Of a DNA stretch of 64,000 bases, positions 45,817 to 57,548 are shown piece after piece; the first letter of the stretch is position 1, and every line of letters begins with the position of its first letter. The notes below the pieces were generated by a model. It made no database searches, was not told the DNA's origin, and was given only the letters and a program-made list of their open reading frames with translations. The position numbers and the translations under genes were made by a program. Source of the DNA: Sipunculus nudus (Eukaryota > Annelida > Sipuncula > Golfingiida > Sipunculidae); assembly GCA_026874595.1 (NCBI GenBank), contig CM049307.1, forward strand, positions 63,144,370-63,208,369, in the 5' to 3' direction.

Positions 45817-46729
45817 TCTTGGGTAGTATTGTCATGTTCCAGAAACTGGTAGTGCCACCTATTATTGTATCCCCAGACGGGATCTTTACCAAACTTGGTA
45901 TATTTATAGATATGGGTGAGAGGACGACGCTCATTTAAAATGAGGTCATGACCTTGACTAGGAGAGTGTCCTTGACCTTGAATAGGTCCAATTTTGGGGA
46001 AAATCACACAAAATCTTAAATATCTCAAGAAATCTTGCATGGATTGATCCCAAAATCAAGTTGACGGAAGATCATGGGTAGGGTTGTCATGTTCCAGAAA
46101 CTGGTGGCACCACCTATTATTCTTTATTTGTTTTCATGCCTTTTAATACCCCCAAAATTGCTACTTGACAGTACTGTGAGCATTTTAAGTCAAAGACTAA
46201 TGGACAGATTTCTTTGATATTATGCATAAACATAGGCATGGGTTATGGGATGATGTTTATTTAAATTGGGGTCATGACCTTTCCTATGAGAGTGGCCTTA
46301 ACCTTGAATATTGCCATATATGGTGAAAATCACACAAAATCATTAATTTCTCAATAAGGGATGCATGGATTGGTCCAAAAATCAACTTGACCGAAAATCT
46401 TGGATAGTGTTGTTGTCATGTACCAGAAACTGTTAGCGCCACCTGTTATTCTTTACTTGTTTTCATGTTGTTTAATACCCCATCATTGCCACTTAACAGT
46501 ACTGTGAGAATTATAAGTCAAAAACTAATGGACAGATTTCTTTCATATTATGCATATACATAGACATGGGTTAGGGGATGATGTATATTGAAATTGGGGT
46601 CATGACTTTTTCTATGAGAGTGGTCTGATATTAATTGTTGCTGATGATGAGGGGCCTATTCTTAAAGGGGGGGGGGGGGATTAATTGTCTGGGGATACTA
46701 TGGCACTGCAGGTGCCAAGAAATATCTAG

Positions 46730-47518
46730 TTTTTACACTGAATGCATCAATTTGCATGGGTATAGAATGTTTCAGTACTAATACTATTAGGCCTTTGAAT
46801 TGTGAGGAACCTTAAAATGGATCCAATAATTGATTTTTATACCTTCAATTCAATTCTCGATTAAATTATTTCCTTTGTAGTAAATGTAAATTTCCTTTTA
46901 ATTAAAAGCAAACATTTTACACCATGGACGTTAGCTAATTTTAGCAAGTGAAGGGATAATGTAGTCCTCCATTGGTTTATCACCATTTTTTTTCTGTGCG
47001 AGTTGGAAGATCTAAAGATTAGTGTTAAAACTAGATCTAGGTCACAAACACGATAAATAGCCCCAACGATGGCCTGCTCTGTCAAATTTGACAGATCATA
47101 GATGCCTTTGGGGTGGTATATGCAAAAAAGAAATGACAGAACAAATCAATTTGGAGGTTAATATTTGAATACAATTAAAACCCGTAATTACTATAATACT
47201 TTCTGAGAGAATCAGTGTGGAGCTGAGAGTGTTCACTTTCTTTGGTTTGGTGAGGGATGGTCAGAGGAATGATTAATTACTCTCATGTAAATGGTATCCC
47301 ATGTGTTCATTCATGTGCTGAGTCATGTGTTAAGGCATGTGTTGACCCATGTGGGTATATATGTGTGGGTTCCCATTAAAGAGACAAGTATTAAATCTGG
47401 GATTCTATTTAGTGAATATACATTTCAAGAGTGTTGTTATTAAGACTGGTTTATAAGACTGAATCTTAAGTTTAGGCTGGTTTTAGTTTCTAAGATAGTC
47501 TTGAGAATGGTCTTGATA
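46730..47518. other. PITPNC1 intron sequence, nothing recognised
   Basis: AT-rich; a run of ATGTG(T) units near 47290-47365. No coding or mobile features identified. Confidence 0.4.
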
Positions 47519-47523
47519 AAACA

Positions 47524-47945
47524 AGTCTTCTGTGGCTCAGGGGTAGAGTGCAGGACTCAAAGTCAGGAGATCGTGGGTTCGAATCTCAGCCAAGGCAGTG
47601 ATGTTTTTCACAGTCGGGCCCCCACTCAGGGTCATCGCTCTGCAGGCTTAATGGGAAGGCTGTGTCCCACAGCCGTGTATCACTCTCATACGAGTGCGTC
47701 TTTGGGGGGTTCCTCAGTGTTATGACCCAGCAGTGGGGATAATTATACACCCAGGACCTGCAGGTGCAGTAGACACCTGGCCTAGGTGACACCAGGATAC
47801 AAAATAAAAATAATAGGAAGCGCGTGCTACCGCCCTGTCAGGTAGTCCCAAACCGAAATGGAAACCCTGCAGATGTACATGCATACTTAGGTTAAGAATT
47901 AGATAAGTAAGCATTGAAAAATGGAGGCGGTAACCTCCCCCCAAA
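47524..47945 (+). mobile_element. tRNA-derived SINE, copy 1
   Basis: The head has a Pol III A box (TGTGGCTCAGGGGTAGAG) and B box (GTGGGTTCGAATCTC) about 35 bp apart, as in a tRNA. The body contains CAGGCTTAATGGGAAGGCTG, TGTATCACTC and TTTGGGGGGTTCCTCAGTG, and the end is GGCGGTAACCTCC then A-rich. Shared with 61856-62116. Confidence 0.8.
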
Positions 47946-49265
47946 AAATTAAAGAAAAAATTGGTCTTGAAAAACATTTGATTGCTATGGTCACTTTAGA
48001 CAAGTCCCACCTGATGGAGACCGGGGAGAGTAGGATCAGTATATTCAAGTTACATTTTTACAGGTGGATATTAAGGGTTTGCAGGCAAAATAAACCCATG
48101 CAGTACCCATAGAGAGCACACAACATATTATAACATCTCACCTAAATTCAAATCCAAACAAAATTATGCATATTTAATAAGGTCACCAGACCTTGGTGGC
48201 ATCGTGATTACTTGCCAAAAATGTGATGGATTTTCATGAAACTCATTACAAATGTTAACCAATACAGTTTCTCACCTCATTTAAACTTGTGACAAAATGT
48301 ATGCATATTTAATGAGGTCAGAGGTCACAAGACCTACAACAGGCATCTTTGTGGGATACATGTAGAAATTTTTTATCTTTACTATGATAGAAACCTGATA
48401 CACAGGCAGTATAAGAAAGGGATCCTGAATCATAATAAAAAAGATAAAATGGCATCACTTTTTTACCCACTAATGGATGTAAATTAGACGAATGTGGTTA
48501 TGAATAATTCAAGTGTTGAGACTAGAATTGTTTATGTAAAGGTTAACACCTCAAGTGTAACCACCAAGGAAACCACCATTGTTGATTTATACTCTATATT
48601 ATAGGTCATGCTTGGTCGGGATTCCTAATAATACATAATATTCTTAATGACTATGTTATCTTATGATGACTAATGCTAAATCATGTTGCCACATCTGGGT
48701 GCATATAGAGGACAAGTTGCAGTATTAAATCAGTTGTAAGGTGACACAAATGTGCTACCCGCCTAGTGTATGTCAAATAGAATTTCATAAAATAATGAAA
48801 TAAGTTAGGGGAAACATATTTTATGCGGTGCATTAACAGGTCAGTTTATATTATATTGTAATATCAGGTCATAAAGTGTAGTTGGAGAGACGGAGTATTA
48901 TTAGGTAAAGTTGTCAGCTGTTGTTGTTATCCTGTTTGTTTACATCTGTGCCGATGACACTGGTGGATTATTCAATAGTATTTTGTTTATTATGTAGGTA
49001 AATGGACTTACTGTACCATGATTTATTATATTAGAAGACAGAAGGTTCTAGAGAATTCAGGTAATGTGTAATTTCCAATAGGTAAATTAAACTTTATCAA
49101 TAAACAGATTGTTACTTGGATATTTCATAAAGCCTTACAGTGTCTACATAAAGTGTATTTACATTGTTAATAAGTCAAGAAAGAACACCCATGCCAGTAT
49201 TGCTTTTGTGTTACATATATGGAGCATATCCACCATGTTTATAATTATCTCATCAGTATACTCTG
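47946..49265. other. PITPNC1 intron sequence with a fragment of the G-family repeat
   Basis: 48170-48375 resembles 56690-56880 (TATTTAATGAGGTCAGAGGTCAC, ATGAAACTCATTA, CTTGGTGGC). The rest is unremarkable AT-rich DNA. Confidence 0.45.
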
Positions 49266-49266
49266 C

Positions 49267-49268
49267 CA

Positions 49269-49335
<67 letters not shown>
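49267..49335. repeat. (TA)n microsatellite, ~70 bp
   Basis: Uninterrupted TA repeat that runs directly into the element at 49336. Confidence 0.95.
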
Positions 49336-49339
<4 letters not shown>

Positions 49340-50040
49340 GAGGCCCAGATTAGAATCTGGCCCAATTTAAAACTGGTCTGGCCCAGATCAAAATTTTGAT
49401 TTGGACCGGCCCAGATCAAAATTCTAATCTGGGCCAGACCAGTTTTAAACTGGGCCAGCCCAGATTAAAATTTTGATCTGGGCCGGTCCAGATTACAATC
49501 CTGTGGTCAAGACTTCAGGATTCAAATCCAGTCTGGACTGATTTTAAACTGGGCTGGCCCAGATTAGAATTTTGAGCTGGGCTGGTTAAGTTTACAATCC
49601 TGTGGTGGACTGATTTTAAACTGGTCTGGCCCAGATCAGATTCCTAATCTGCTCCTAGGCTGGCTTCAATTACACTATGTTTACCTAGCTGCCCTTTAAT
49701 CAATTCAAGGAGTTTGTAAAACTTTGTAAGTCAACAATAATAAATTTTTTACGAATTTATTATAAATGTATTTATTATGGGGATATGGTACCATGTGATA
49801 CCAAATAAGTTGGTAAAACATCCAATGTTTCACTCCTGTGATAGTAAAAGCACGGATCGCAATATGGGCTGGTCAAGTTTAGGATTGTAATCTAGGCTGG
49901 ACAGATCTAAGATCTGTCCAGCCAAGATTACGATCCTGAAGCAAGAAAGACAGGATCACAATCTGGCCAGACTAAACTGTGATCGCAATCTTGGCTGGAC
50001 AGATCTAAGATCCATCCGAATCAGGATCTGGGCCTTGACA
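49336..50040. mobile_element. 705-bp MITE-like element made of GGCCCAGAT palindromic modules
   Basis: The ends are inverted: TGTCGAGGCCCAGAT (49336) and ATCTGGGCCTTGACA (ending 50040), each flanked by TATA. The interior is a mosaic of direct and inverted modules such as GGCCCAGATCAAAATTTTGA, TCTGGGCCAGACCAG, GACTGATTTTAAACTGG and GGCTGGACAGATCTAAGATC. It could fold into several long hairpins. No ORF. Superfamily not determined. Confidence 0.75.
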
Positions 50041-50307
50041 TATACATTGATCTGCTGGTTGCTTAATGTGTTGTTAATTTTTATGGTGAACTACTGTTGA
50101 TATTGTATTTCTTATCTAATTTCAAGAATTATGTCCCATTTAAAGGTACATAAATATTTGCAATAGTATGTGTATTATCTCACACATTTTGGCTGAATAT
50201 AAAAATACCCCAGAAAAATCATTTTGGCAAACAGACGTCCTATCTCAAATACACCTGTTTTATATTATATTGTTACGGTGTAGTGTGTGAGTTTAAAACA
50301 CAGTCTG

Positions 50308-50389
50308 GAGATAGGGGACTATTCTTAAAGGGGGGGGGGATTAATTGTCTGGGGATACTATGGCACCTGCGGTGCCAAGAAATGTCTAG
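50308..50389 (+). mobile_element. CTAG-2 solo 3' end
   Basis: Matches the last ~80 bp of the 46.7-kb copy: poly-G, ATTGTCTGGGGATAC, hairpin GGCACC-TGC-GGTGCC (50362-50376), AAGAAATGTCTAG, then TT. The upstream part of the element is absent. Confidence 0.8.
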
Positions 50390-52374
50390 TTACTTGCTAT
50401 TTTGCCCATCACCTGTCAATATTGCTCATGTGCAAGATTTATTGTTAAATAGTATTAAATATATTAATAATAATAAAAGTTTATTCACAACAAAATTTTA
50501 CAAACATAGTGTGCAGAAAACAGGAATAACAAAATATAATATTACATGCATTATGGACAAGTCACACCAAACACAAACAAATATTGTGCAATTAGTTGTA
50601 CAATATGTTTTCCTCACTCCAAAATTATTTGTGTTTCCATAAAAGTTTTTTTCTTAGGTTGGCCTTTTAAGTATTGCCACTTTTTCTTCAATTGAATGGT
50701 AGTTCTTTATATAATTAACTATACTGCCTAGAGTTAATAGACATTTCTTGCATTTTGCTTGATATTATTATATGTCACAATCAGAACAATTTTATCTAAT
50801 AAATTTGTTTGAGTTTACAAAAGATAATTGCAGATTTTGAAATTATTGTTCAAAGTTTTGATTTGCCAGCCATTTTGAGGTTTCAGACAAAAGATGCCTC
50901 ACATCACGCTCAAAGAAGACATGTATCAGTGTTTCCCCTCGTGCTTCTTGCTGAAGATGGTGCACCTTTGTGGTAAGGACCTTGGACAGCGATGTTACCT
51001 GAACAGGAGAATAGACTTCATGTCCAGTGGCCTTACCATTGCACCACCACACCTGCTTATACATTGACATTGCCTTCATACACTTAATATTTACATCACA
51101 CCCAGACTCATCACCACAACTGAATCCTTAGGCCAAACCAATAAATAAATTGTTCAAATGTCTCTGATACAAAAAGATATGGAGTGTGCAGGGAAAGTGT
51201 CCAGTCAAGACCAGTTTATGGCAGTTTATAAAAATGGGCGTTAACTCTTGAAAACATATTCTGCATCCTGCACCAGATTTTAAACATGCAACACTTACTC
51301 TCATTTGAAGGTATTCTTATGGCTGAGCCGGAACCATTGTAATCAGACCAATGTGAGTGGTGTCGCATGTTTAAAATTTGGAGCTTGATGCACTATGTGA
51401 TACCTTGCTCTTATTGCTAATTAAAATTCATTTCCCTGTGCCACCTCTGGTGGTGGACCCCAGAGAATCTTGCTGTACAAATCAGAGGTTAAAAAAGGAG
51501 ATCTGGGGACAACTGCAGTGTATAACCACTGTATGAGGAGTGTGTGTTACTTTTCACTCATAAAGACTTCTTTGAAAGATGGAGACATTGTATACCAATT
51601 AGCAACATTAGGAGGGCGTGGTGCTTATTCACAAAAAAGGTAAAAGTTCTGAAAAATATTCCATACACCAAATGCACTTTTTTGGCATGGCCTTAGTCAT
51701 ATTGCTTCCAGGTTGTATTCTTTATTTATATGTCTGAGCCCTCACTCAGGAGTTGATGTTTGTCTTTGTACAATGAAGCCACTTTCAAACAATAATACCC
51801 GCCTAGCTGATGCTTTCCCCTTTGTTCTTCTGCCTTTTCCCGACAGAAGAACATGTTTCTACGCTGTATATTAGAGACAATCTTACACCAGGTACCAGCG
51901 TTGCCAGTTTCTTCCAAACGGTGATATCATCCATTGTTTATTTATTTAGTTACTTTTGAAAGAAAGTGAGATTACATTTGTTACTGGTGAATGCTTGTTG
52001 AATATGTCATTCAACATATCACACAGTATTTGACTTCAACTTAATCTGCCAGCAAAACTTGCTCTCTTTTGATATAGATCAGTTCTGATGCAGTAGTTAA
52101 AGGGGCTATTCCTATACCTGATGTCTATTAACTAGAGATAATCACTTGAACCCTTCATACAAACAGTCAGTAAGTGCCAGTCCCACGGTACACAGGCTGA
52201 TCATTCTGTTTATCCACATGCTTATAACATGTGGGGGGCCACATAATTATTCCAAATACATTCAACAAGGACATCTGGGGGCAAGTCTTATGAACCTGAG
52301 TTTTGGAAATGGCATTTTTGCAACTAGTGACCTTTCACCTTTTAAAAACACATATGCAACCATCAACCTTCAGT
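50390..52374. other. PITPNC1 intron sequence, no gene recognised
   Basis: A minus-strand stretch near 50870-51060 (GGTGGTGCAATGGTAAGGCC) weakly resembles a tRNA A box without a good B box. No exon with PITP similarity. Otherwise ordinary AT-rich sequence. Confidence 0.4.
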
Positions 52375-52377
52375 AAC

Positions 52378-54285
52378 ATTTTTTTAGCTCAGCTGACTAT
52401 AAGTCATCTGAGCTATAGTCGTGGTCCATTGTCCGTCGTCCGTCCGTCTGTCCGTCCGTCCGTAGATGTGGCACGTTTTAAAACCGTAAGACCTAGGAAT
52501 CCAAAATTCAGCATAATGTTAGATGTCCCCAAGATCTCCTACCAAGCCGAAAACTGGGTCTTTGCAACTTCGTTCCTTTGAGAAATTAAGGAAAAACCTC
52601 AATTTTTTATTAAAATCCTTTTTTCACACTTCAGGACTGCCTAATATCAAAACCACTCATCTGTTTTTCCTCATATTTACCATAAATATTCTTCTATATA
52701 GTTCCTTTGTACATGCCAGAAATTAAGTCTGTTAAGTATAAATTCTTTAAGTTATGGGCCCAAACATAATGGACTTTGTAAAAAATCAGGAAAAATATTT
52801 ACTCACTTAACATGAAAAATTTTGAAACTAGAGTCTGTTTTCCCAAGTATATAACTATGTTTAATTAAGATTCAATTGTTTACCCAAAATTAGATCTGAA
52901 TTTTGTAAATTTTGTAAGTAATTAGCATAAAATAAAATCAGTACCTTAAATTTTGCCCAACTTTGACCATGGCACGTATTTTTCCTGTAAGTACCATTGA
53001 TTTAATTTTCACAGCATGTAAACATAAATATTTAATTTGTTTAAATCTGAAATTTGGAAGTAAAAGCTTGAAAATTAAGCTAGTTATTGATTTTTTTCTT
53101 GAGGCTCTATTGTAGTTATTTGCTTTGTTTACAGATTACAGATGCAGGGTCCCACTCCAGGTCACTGGAAGTCAGCTATGCCAGGGTTTCTGTTACAGTC
53201 ACTGGGGGAGATCCCCTGCTGTGACAGGTGTACAGTTGCTCTCATATCACCACCCCAATAACCTCCCCCCCCCCCCCCCCCCCCCCCCCCGCAAACCCAA
53301 CCCACCAAGTGTTATGCAGTATTGTTATTGTTTTCACTGTATCTCCTTAATTGTAATGCTGTTTCCACTCTGATATGCAAAAAATTTCCTTGAAAAGTAA
53401 TTCAAGGTGTAATCCAGAAGATGCAATGTTGTGTAATGTAGCATTTTTAAAGAAATCATTTTTCTTTTAAATGATTTTACCAATCATAATGGAACCCATC
53501 AGTATGCTTAAATTATGATAAAATATGAAGCACATTATGGATAAATAAGAACACAATTAAAAATTGTGAAATCTTAATCAAGTATTTTTTTTAGATATTT
53601 ATTGTTTTGCAGATTTAAAAGATATATTTTTGTGGTAAAAAATAAATAAACATTTGTATGCATGATGTGGTGTTATCTGACAAGATTGAGATTTATGATG
53701 ATGCAATTGAGAATTATGAATAAACTTTTATATTCAGATATATATGTTATATTGAAAATGTATAGAAATATAAACTTAAATTAAAAAAAAATTGATGTGA
53801 TAAAAAAATGAGGATTTATTACAAACATTTGTTCATTATTTTCCTGCATCAGCAGAATTTGAGATCAGGCTTTGTTTGCCATGTTTTATGTTGTTAATTA
53901 GTTATATTTCAACTGTATACATTTCATAAAAAAAAAACATATTTAATAATATATATTATACAAAAAAAAGATTCGATTGAACAAATGTGTAAACTACTGA
54001 AATGTCAACAGTTAATCGAAAAGCCAACTAATGATCATGGTAATTGTACAGATCATTTGTTCACAAACTGCTCACATGCTTCAGTTTCAACATTAGGAAA
54101 CACATGGTCAGGTCACAAAATATTATTTGCAACAATATTTTGCTCATCAATACAAACTAATCATATAAACCAACCATGGCCTTTATTACCTCTTCTTCTT
54201 ACACTTTATCTCCATTAGATATTATATTAGATTTTTACCTTCAAGGTTAACGTCAGCTGAGCACAGTGACCCATAGGTCCCTTGT
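52378..54285 (+). mobile_element. F-family element copy 4, most complete forward copy
   Basis: Starts TTTTAGCTCAGCTGACTATA with a (GTCC)n-rich block (CCGTCGTCCGTCCGTCTG), then the shared body (AAAACTGGGTC, ATCAAAACCACTCATCTG, TTTTGCCCAACTTTGACCAT). It ends CAGCTGAGCACAGTGACCCA and TAGGTCCCTTGTTT at 54285. The two ends share an inverted GCTCAGCTG. A ~30-bp poly-C lies at 53265-53290. The 3' part contains a LINE endonuclease remnant (53985-54218). Confidence 0.7.
53985..54218 (+). pseudogene. LINE endonuclease C-terminal remnant inside F copy 4
   Basis: Reads CQQLIEKPTNDHGNCTDHLF then TNCSHASVS and NTWSGHKILFATIF. This matches the end of APE endonucleases (xLIxxPTR...DHxFTN...SDHxxI). Gly replaces the Asp of the catalytic SDH. 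Distinct from the endonuclease at 41 kb. Confidence 0.6.
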
Positions 54286-54287
54286 TT

Positions 54288-56187
54288 CTGCTTGTCAAAA
54301 TGGGCACATCTGCAGTGTTTACTAACAGCTTGTTTATAAACAATGTCATACATGCATCACAGAGGCGTTATAAGAATCTTTCTTGGCAGAAATAACCTAC
54401 AGTTTATTAATGTATACCCAGAGTAAACTACAAATCACATAAATTCTACAGATCAGGTGGGTTAATAGCCTTCTTTAATAGCACACAAGTCTGCTGCCTT
54501 GTGAACCATCCTGAAATAACATGTTAACATCAACTTTTGCTTTAAATTCCAAGTTTAAGAACAATCTAATTGTCAAACAGAAAAGCCTGAACTTTAAAGT
54601 ATCTTGCTTTGTAACAAGGTGTCTGGATTACTAATCAAGTGATTAATGTCTCAAACATTATACAGAAAAATGTTTCAGGCATAGAGTACAATTTCATCTT
54701 CAGTGCTTATAATTTACTTTGGCTGTACTTCAGTTGTATGCGCAGAAACTTCAGTTGGTATGTATCTCAGTCACATTCATGGTATAATCAATACTTTATA
54801 CATTACAAAAACAAAAAAAAACTGAAACTCATTGAAAGACATATTTCTTAAACAAAGCTTTTGAAAATTACTGACATTTTGAAAATGCCACTTCCAATTA
54901 ATTCCAGTTGAAGAAACACACTTTCAGCCATTGCTTATTGAAAATTTTCTTTCAAAAGAAATTAAGACTGCTGTGTTGATAGAAAAGATAGTTAATATTG
55001 ACTCTTTGATATAGGTAACAGGGAAATTGCAAGAGGCAAAGACAGGTGAGGGGGAGGTAGATGAACATTGATTATTATACTTCCACCAGGAGGCGAGAGT
55101 CATTATTCTTTAGTTACTTTTGGTTTGTCTCTCAGCAAATTAATGTGAACAATTCTTAACAGATTTTGTTGACATTTTGCAGAGGATTAAGAAAACACCT
55201 AAGTAAAATTCTGTAACTTTATGAGGTAACCTTGATGACCATAAAAATTTTAAGGATTCTGTCACATTGTTACAGCTATTTCATAATAATAGAGCTGTTG
55301 ATTTGTAGTAGCAGGTGGCTTTCTACTGGAGTTGGATGGGTTTGCTATACCATGACAGGTGGGTAGACCTACACAGCAGAAAGGATCATTTGGGCGGGGT
55401 TTGATGTCTCTTACAACATCATGTTAATCATTACATTTCAAATGATATAGGTCTAAAATAAACTGAGCAGGGTCCAACATTGTGCATTACAACTCCCACA
55501 CTGTCAAGTGTTTGAAAAATCATATATTATAAAGCTTTATTAGATTTGCTCAATTTTTGGCATTTTTGTTTAACTTTATTTCTAAATTCTGCGGAAGAAC
55601 CATCATTCGTGGCAGCTCGCCAGTATTACAAAAATAAATAATAACTGTTTGTTATTTCACATCACAGTAAGCTGCATAAAAAAAAGTGATACACCCACAT
55701 ACTCAAACCAGTCAGCCAATTGCAATATTAAGTGGGCCATGATTAAAGACTGCATCACTCACAAATGTTTGTTTTTCATTTTTGTCTCATGCAGGTAACA
55801 TAGAGATGTATGAATACCTGGTCATTGCAGGTAACATCTATAACCAGGGATTGTATGAACTTAATTCAAATAAATGATTTAGTTTGGACACAGATATTGA
55901 TTTAACACTTTTATTACAAGTAATTTGTTTTTACTTTCACTTAGATTAAGATTATCTTGTCTTATGATTATCATGGCTTATAATTAATTAGCAGTTTTGT
56001 CTTACATGTTAACATCTGATTAGGTGATCTACTTGACACCAGACAACTTTATCTGTTAGTAACTTTTGTTGTACCATTAATCAGCTGGTAAGTGTAACAT
56101 AACTGGTGATACAGCAAATCTTGTGCATCCATATTTTTTTCACCTGAAGACCTTAATCATGAATATGTATCAGTACAGATATATACA
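54288..56187. other. PITPNC1 intron sequence, no feature recognised
   Basis: AT-rich, no exon with PITP similarity and no clear mobile element. Confidence 0.4.
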
Positions 56188-56366
56188 GTGGAATCTGTCT
56201 TGAAGACCACCTGTCTAATAAGACCACCTGTCTATCAAGACCATCGTTGAGTGAACCAGAAGCATTCATATTGGTTAAACCTGACCTGTCTTATAAGACC
56301 ACCTGTGAATTAAGACCACTTTTGGCAAGTCCCACCAGTGGTCTTGTTTCACAGGTGTCACTGTAT
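56188..56366. repeat. H-family MITE-like element, short copy
   Basis: Ends ACAGTGGAATCTGTCTTGAA and (inverted) CACAGGTGTCACTGTA. The interior is made of AAGACCACCTGTCT units in both orientations. About 180 bp, no ORF. Related ends occur at 57493 and 61290-61313. Confidence 0.65.
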
Positions 56367-56504
56367 TTGAACATGCTTTGATTAATAGATTGTTGATGGT
56401 ATTGTAACTGGAAAAAATACTTATATACCTCAATCTGCATTTTTTATGCCAACTAAACACAGCTTATTCTGGTAAGAAATAACAGTGGTACTTTTAAAAG
56501 CTTT

Positions 56505-56880
56505 TTATATGCCCGTCATATGACGGGAGTATTATGGTATACCCACCGTCTCTCCGTTAGTCTTTATGTCTGTCTGTCTATCTATAAACTTTTTGTGTTG
56601 CTGCGATAAATTACCAAGAAAATGAAGGATTTTGATCAAATTCATCAGAAATATTAATCAATAAAATATCTCGCCTAAGATCGATCTCTAGCAAAATCCA
56701 TGTATATTTAATGAGGTCAGAGATCACCACACATGGGAGGCATCTTGGTGACTTATCAAAAATCCTATGGACTTCCATGAAACTCATTATACATATTGAA
56801 TTACTGTCTCTTCAAAATTCACACGAATTTAATTTAATCAGAGGTCGCTAGATACACGACAGGTGCATTATGCAAGCTTG
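56505..56880 (+). repeat. G-family repeat headed by a 16-bp perfect palindrome
   Basis: CCCGTCATATGACGGG (56512-56527) begins a block with CACCGTCTCTCCGTTAGTC, TTAATGAGGTCAGAGATCAC and ATGAAACTCATTA. The latter part also occurs near 48170-48375. No coding. Confidence 0.6.
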
Positions 56881-57548
56881 CAGTGCTCATGTTAATATTG
56901 TTCTTCATATTTCTGTTAACTGATGCTATTCTAAGTTGCTTGTGTACATAGCATTCCCTGCAGGCCCAAGCCTAGAATTAAAGATAATAATGCAAGTATT
57001 ATGTACATGCATATATAACAGTTTGTATATGTAAGTAATACTGCTCAGATAAAGCTTATATGATGATAATCTTGTATATCTGATGCCCCATGTGTCTGTG
57101 CAAATTTACTGTCCCTAAGGCATGTAGATGAACAAAGTTCTATTACTAGTATTAGGTTTCTTCATTTTAACACCAAACCAAAAGAGGTAAAAAAAATATT
57201 TCATTTGGTATCAACACTTCCTGTGTAACCATATCCAGAAATAAAAAAGAAAGTGAAATTATACAGACTGTACAGTGGAACCTGGGTTGCGACCGCCCAT
57301 CATTGTGATCACCTAGCAATGATGACCACTTTTTTGGTCTCGAATATATGATCCAGGTAACTTAGAATTTCACATATTCAGATCAACAACCCCAAATTAC
57401 AGCCAATTTGGTCAGTCCCAAAGGTGTTCATAATTGTGTGGTTTCATTCTCCATTCTGGACCCAGTGTGTTTGGTCTTAGTATTTACATATACAGTGAAA
57501 CCTGTGTTAGGAGACCACCCATTGGACAGGCCAAAATTAATCTTAATT

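Larger units (their letters stand above)
38422..46729 (+). mobile_element. CTAG-2 element (HINE-like), split by a LINE
   Basis: The 5' end GTATCCCTAGACAA follows TT (38420-38421) and pairs with GGGATAC at 38443-38449. A short GCC-rich patch lies at 38470-38483. The core is tandem units with ATCTCAAGAAATCTTGCATGG, CATGTTCCAGAAACTGGT and GGTCATGACC. The 3' end has an inverted copy of the start (TTGTCTGGGGATAC, 46685-46698), hairpin GGCAC-TGCAG-GTGCC (46702-46716), then CTAG (46726-46729) and TT. About 6.8 kb in the middle (39040-45816) is a later LINE insertion; the element proper is about 1.5 kb. It shares layout but not sequence with CTAG-1. Confidence 0.8.

Noticed and set aside
47524-47600. 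Functional tRNA gene
   Set aside because: A and B boxes are present, but the sequence continues into a shared dispersed body and lacks paired acceptor stems; it is a SINE head.
50870-51060. Minus-strand tRNA gene or SINE head
   Set aside because: An A-box-like word is present, but there is no acceptable B box at the right distance and no cloverleaf.
50843-51079. 78-residue minus-strand ORF as a gene
   Set aside because: No recognisable domain, no splice or promoter context, and the sequence resembles a decayed repeat.
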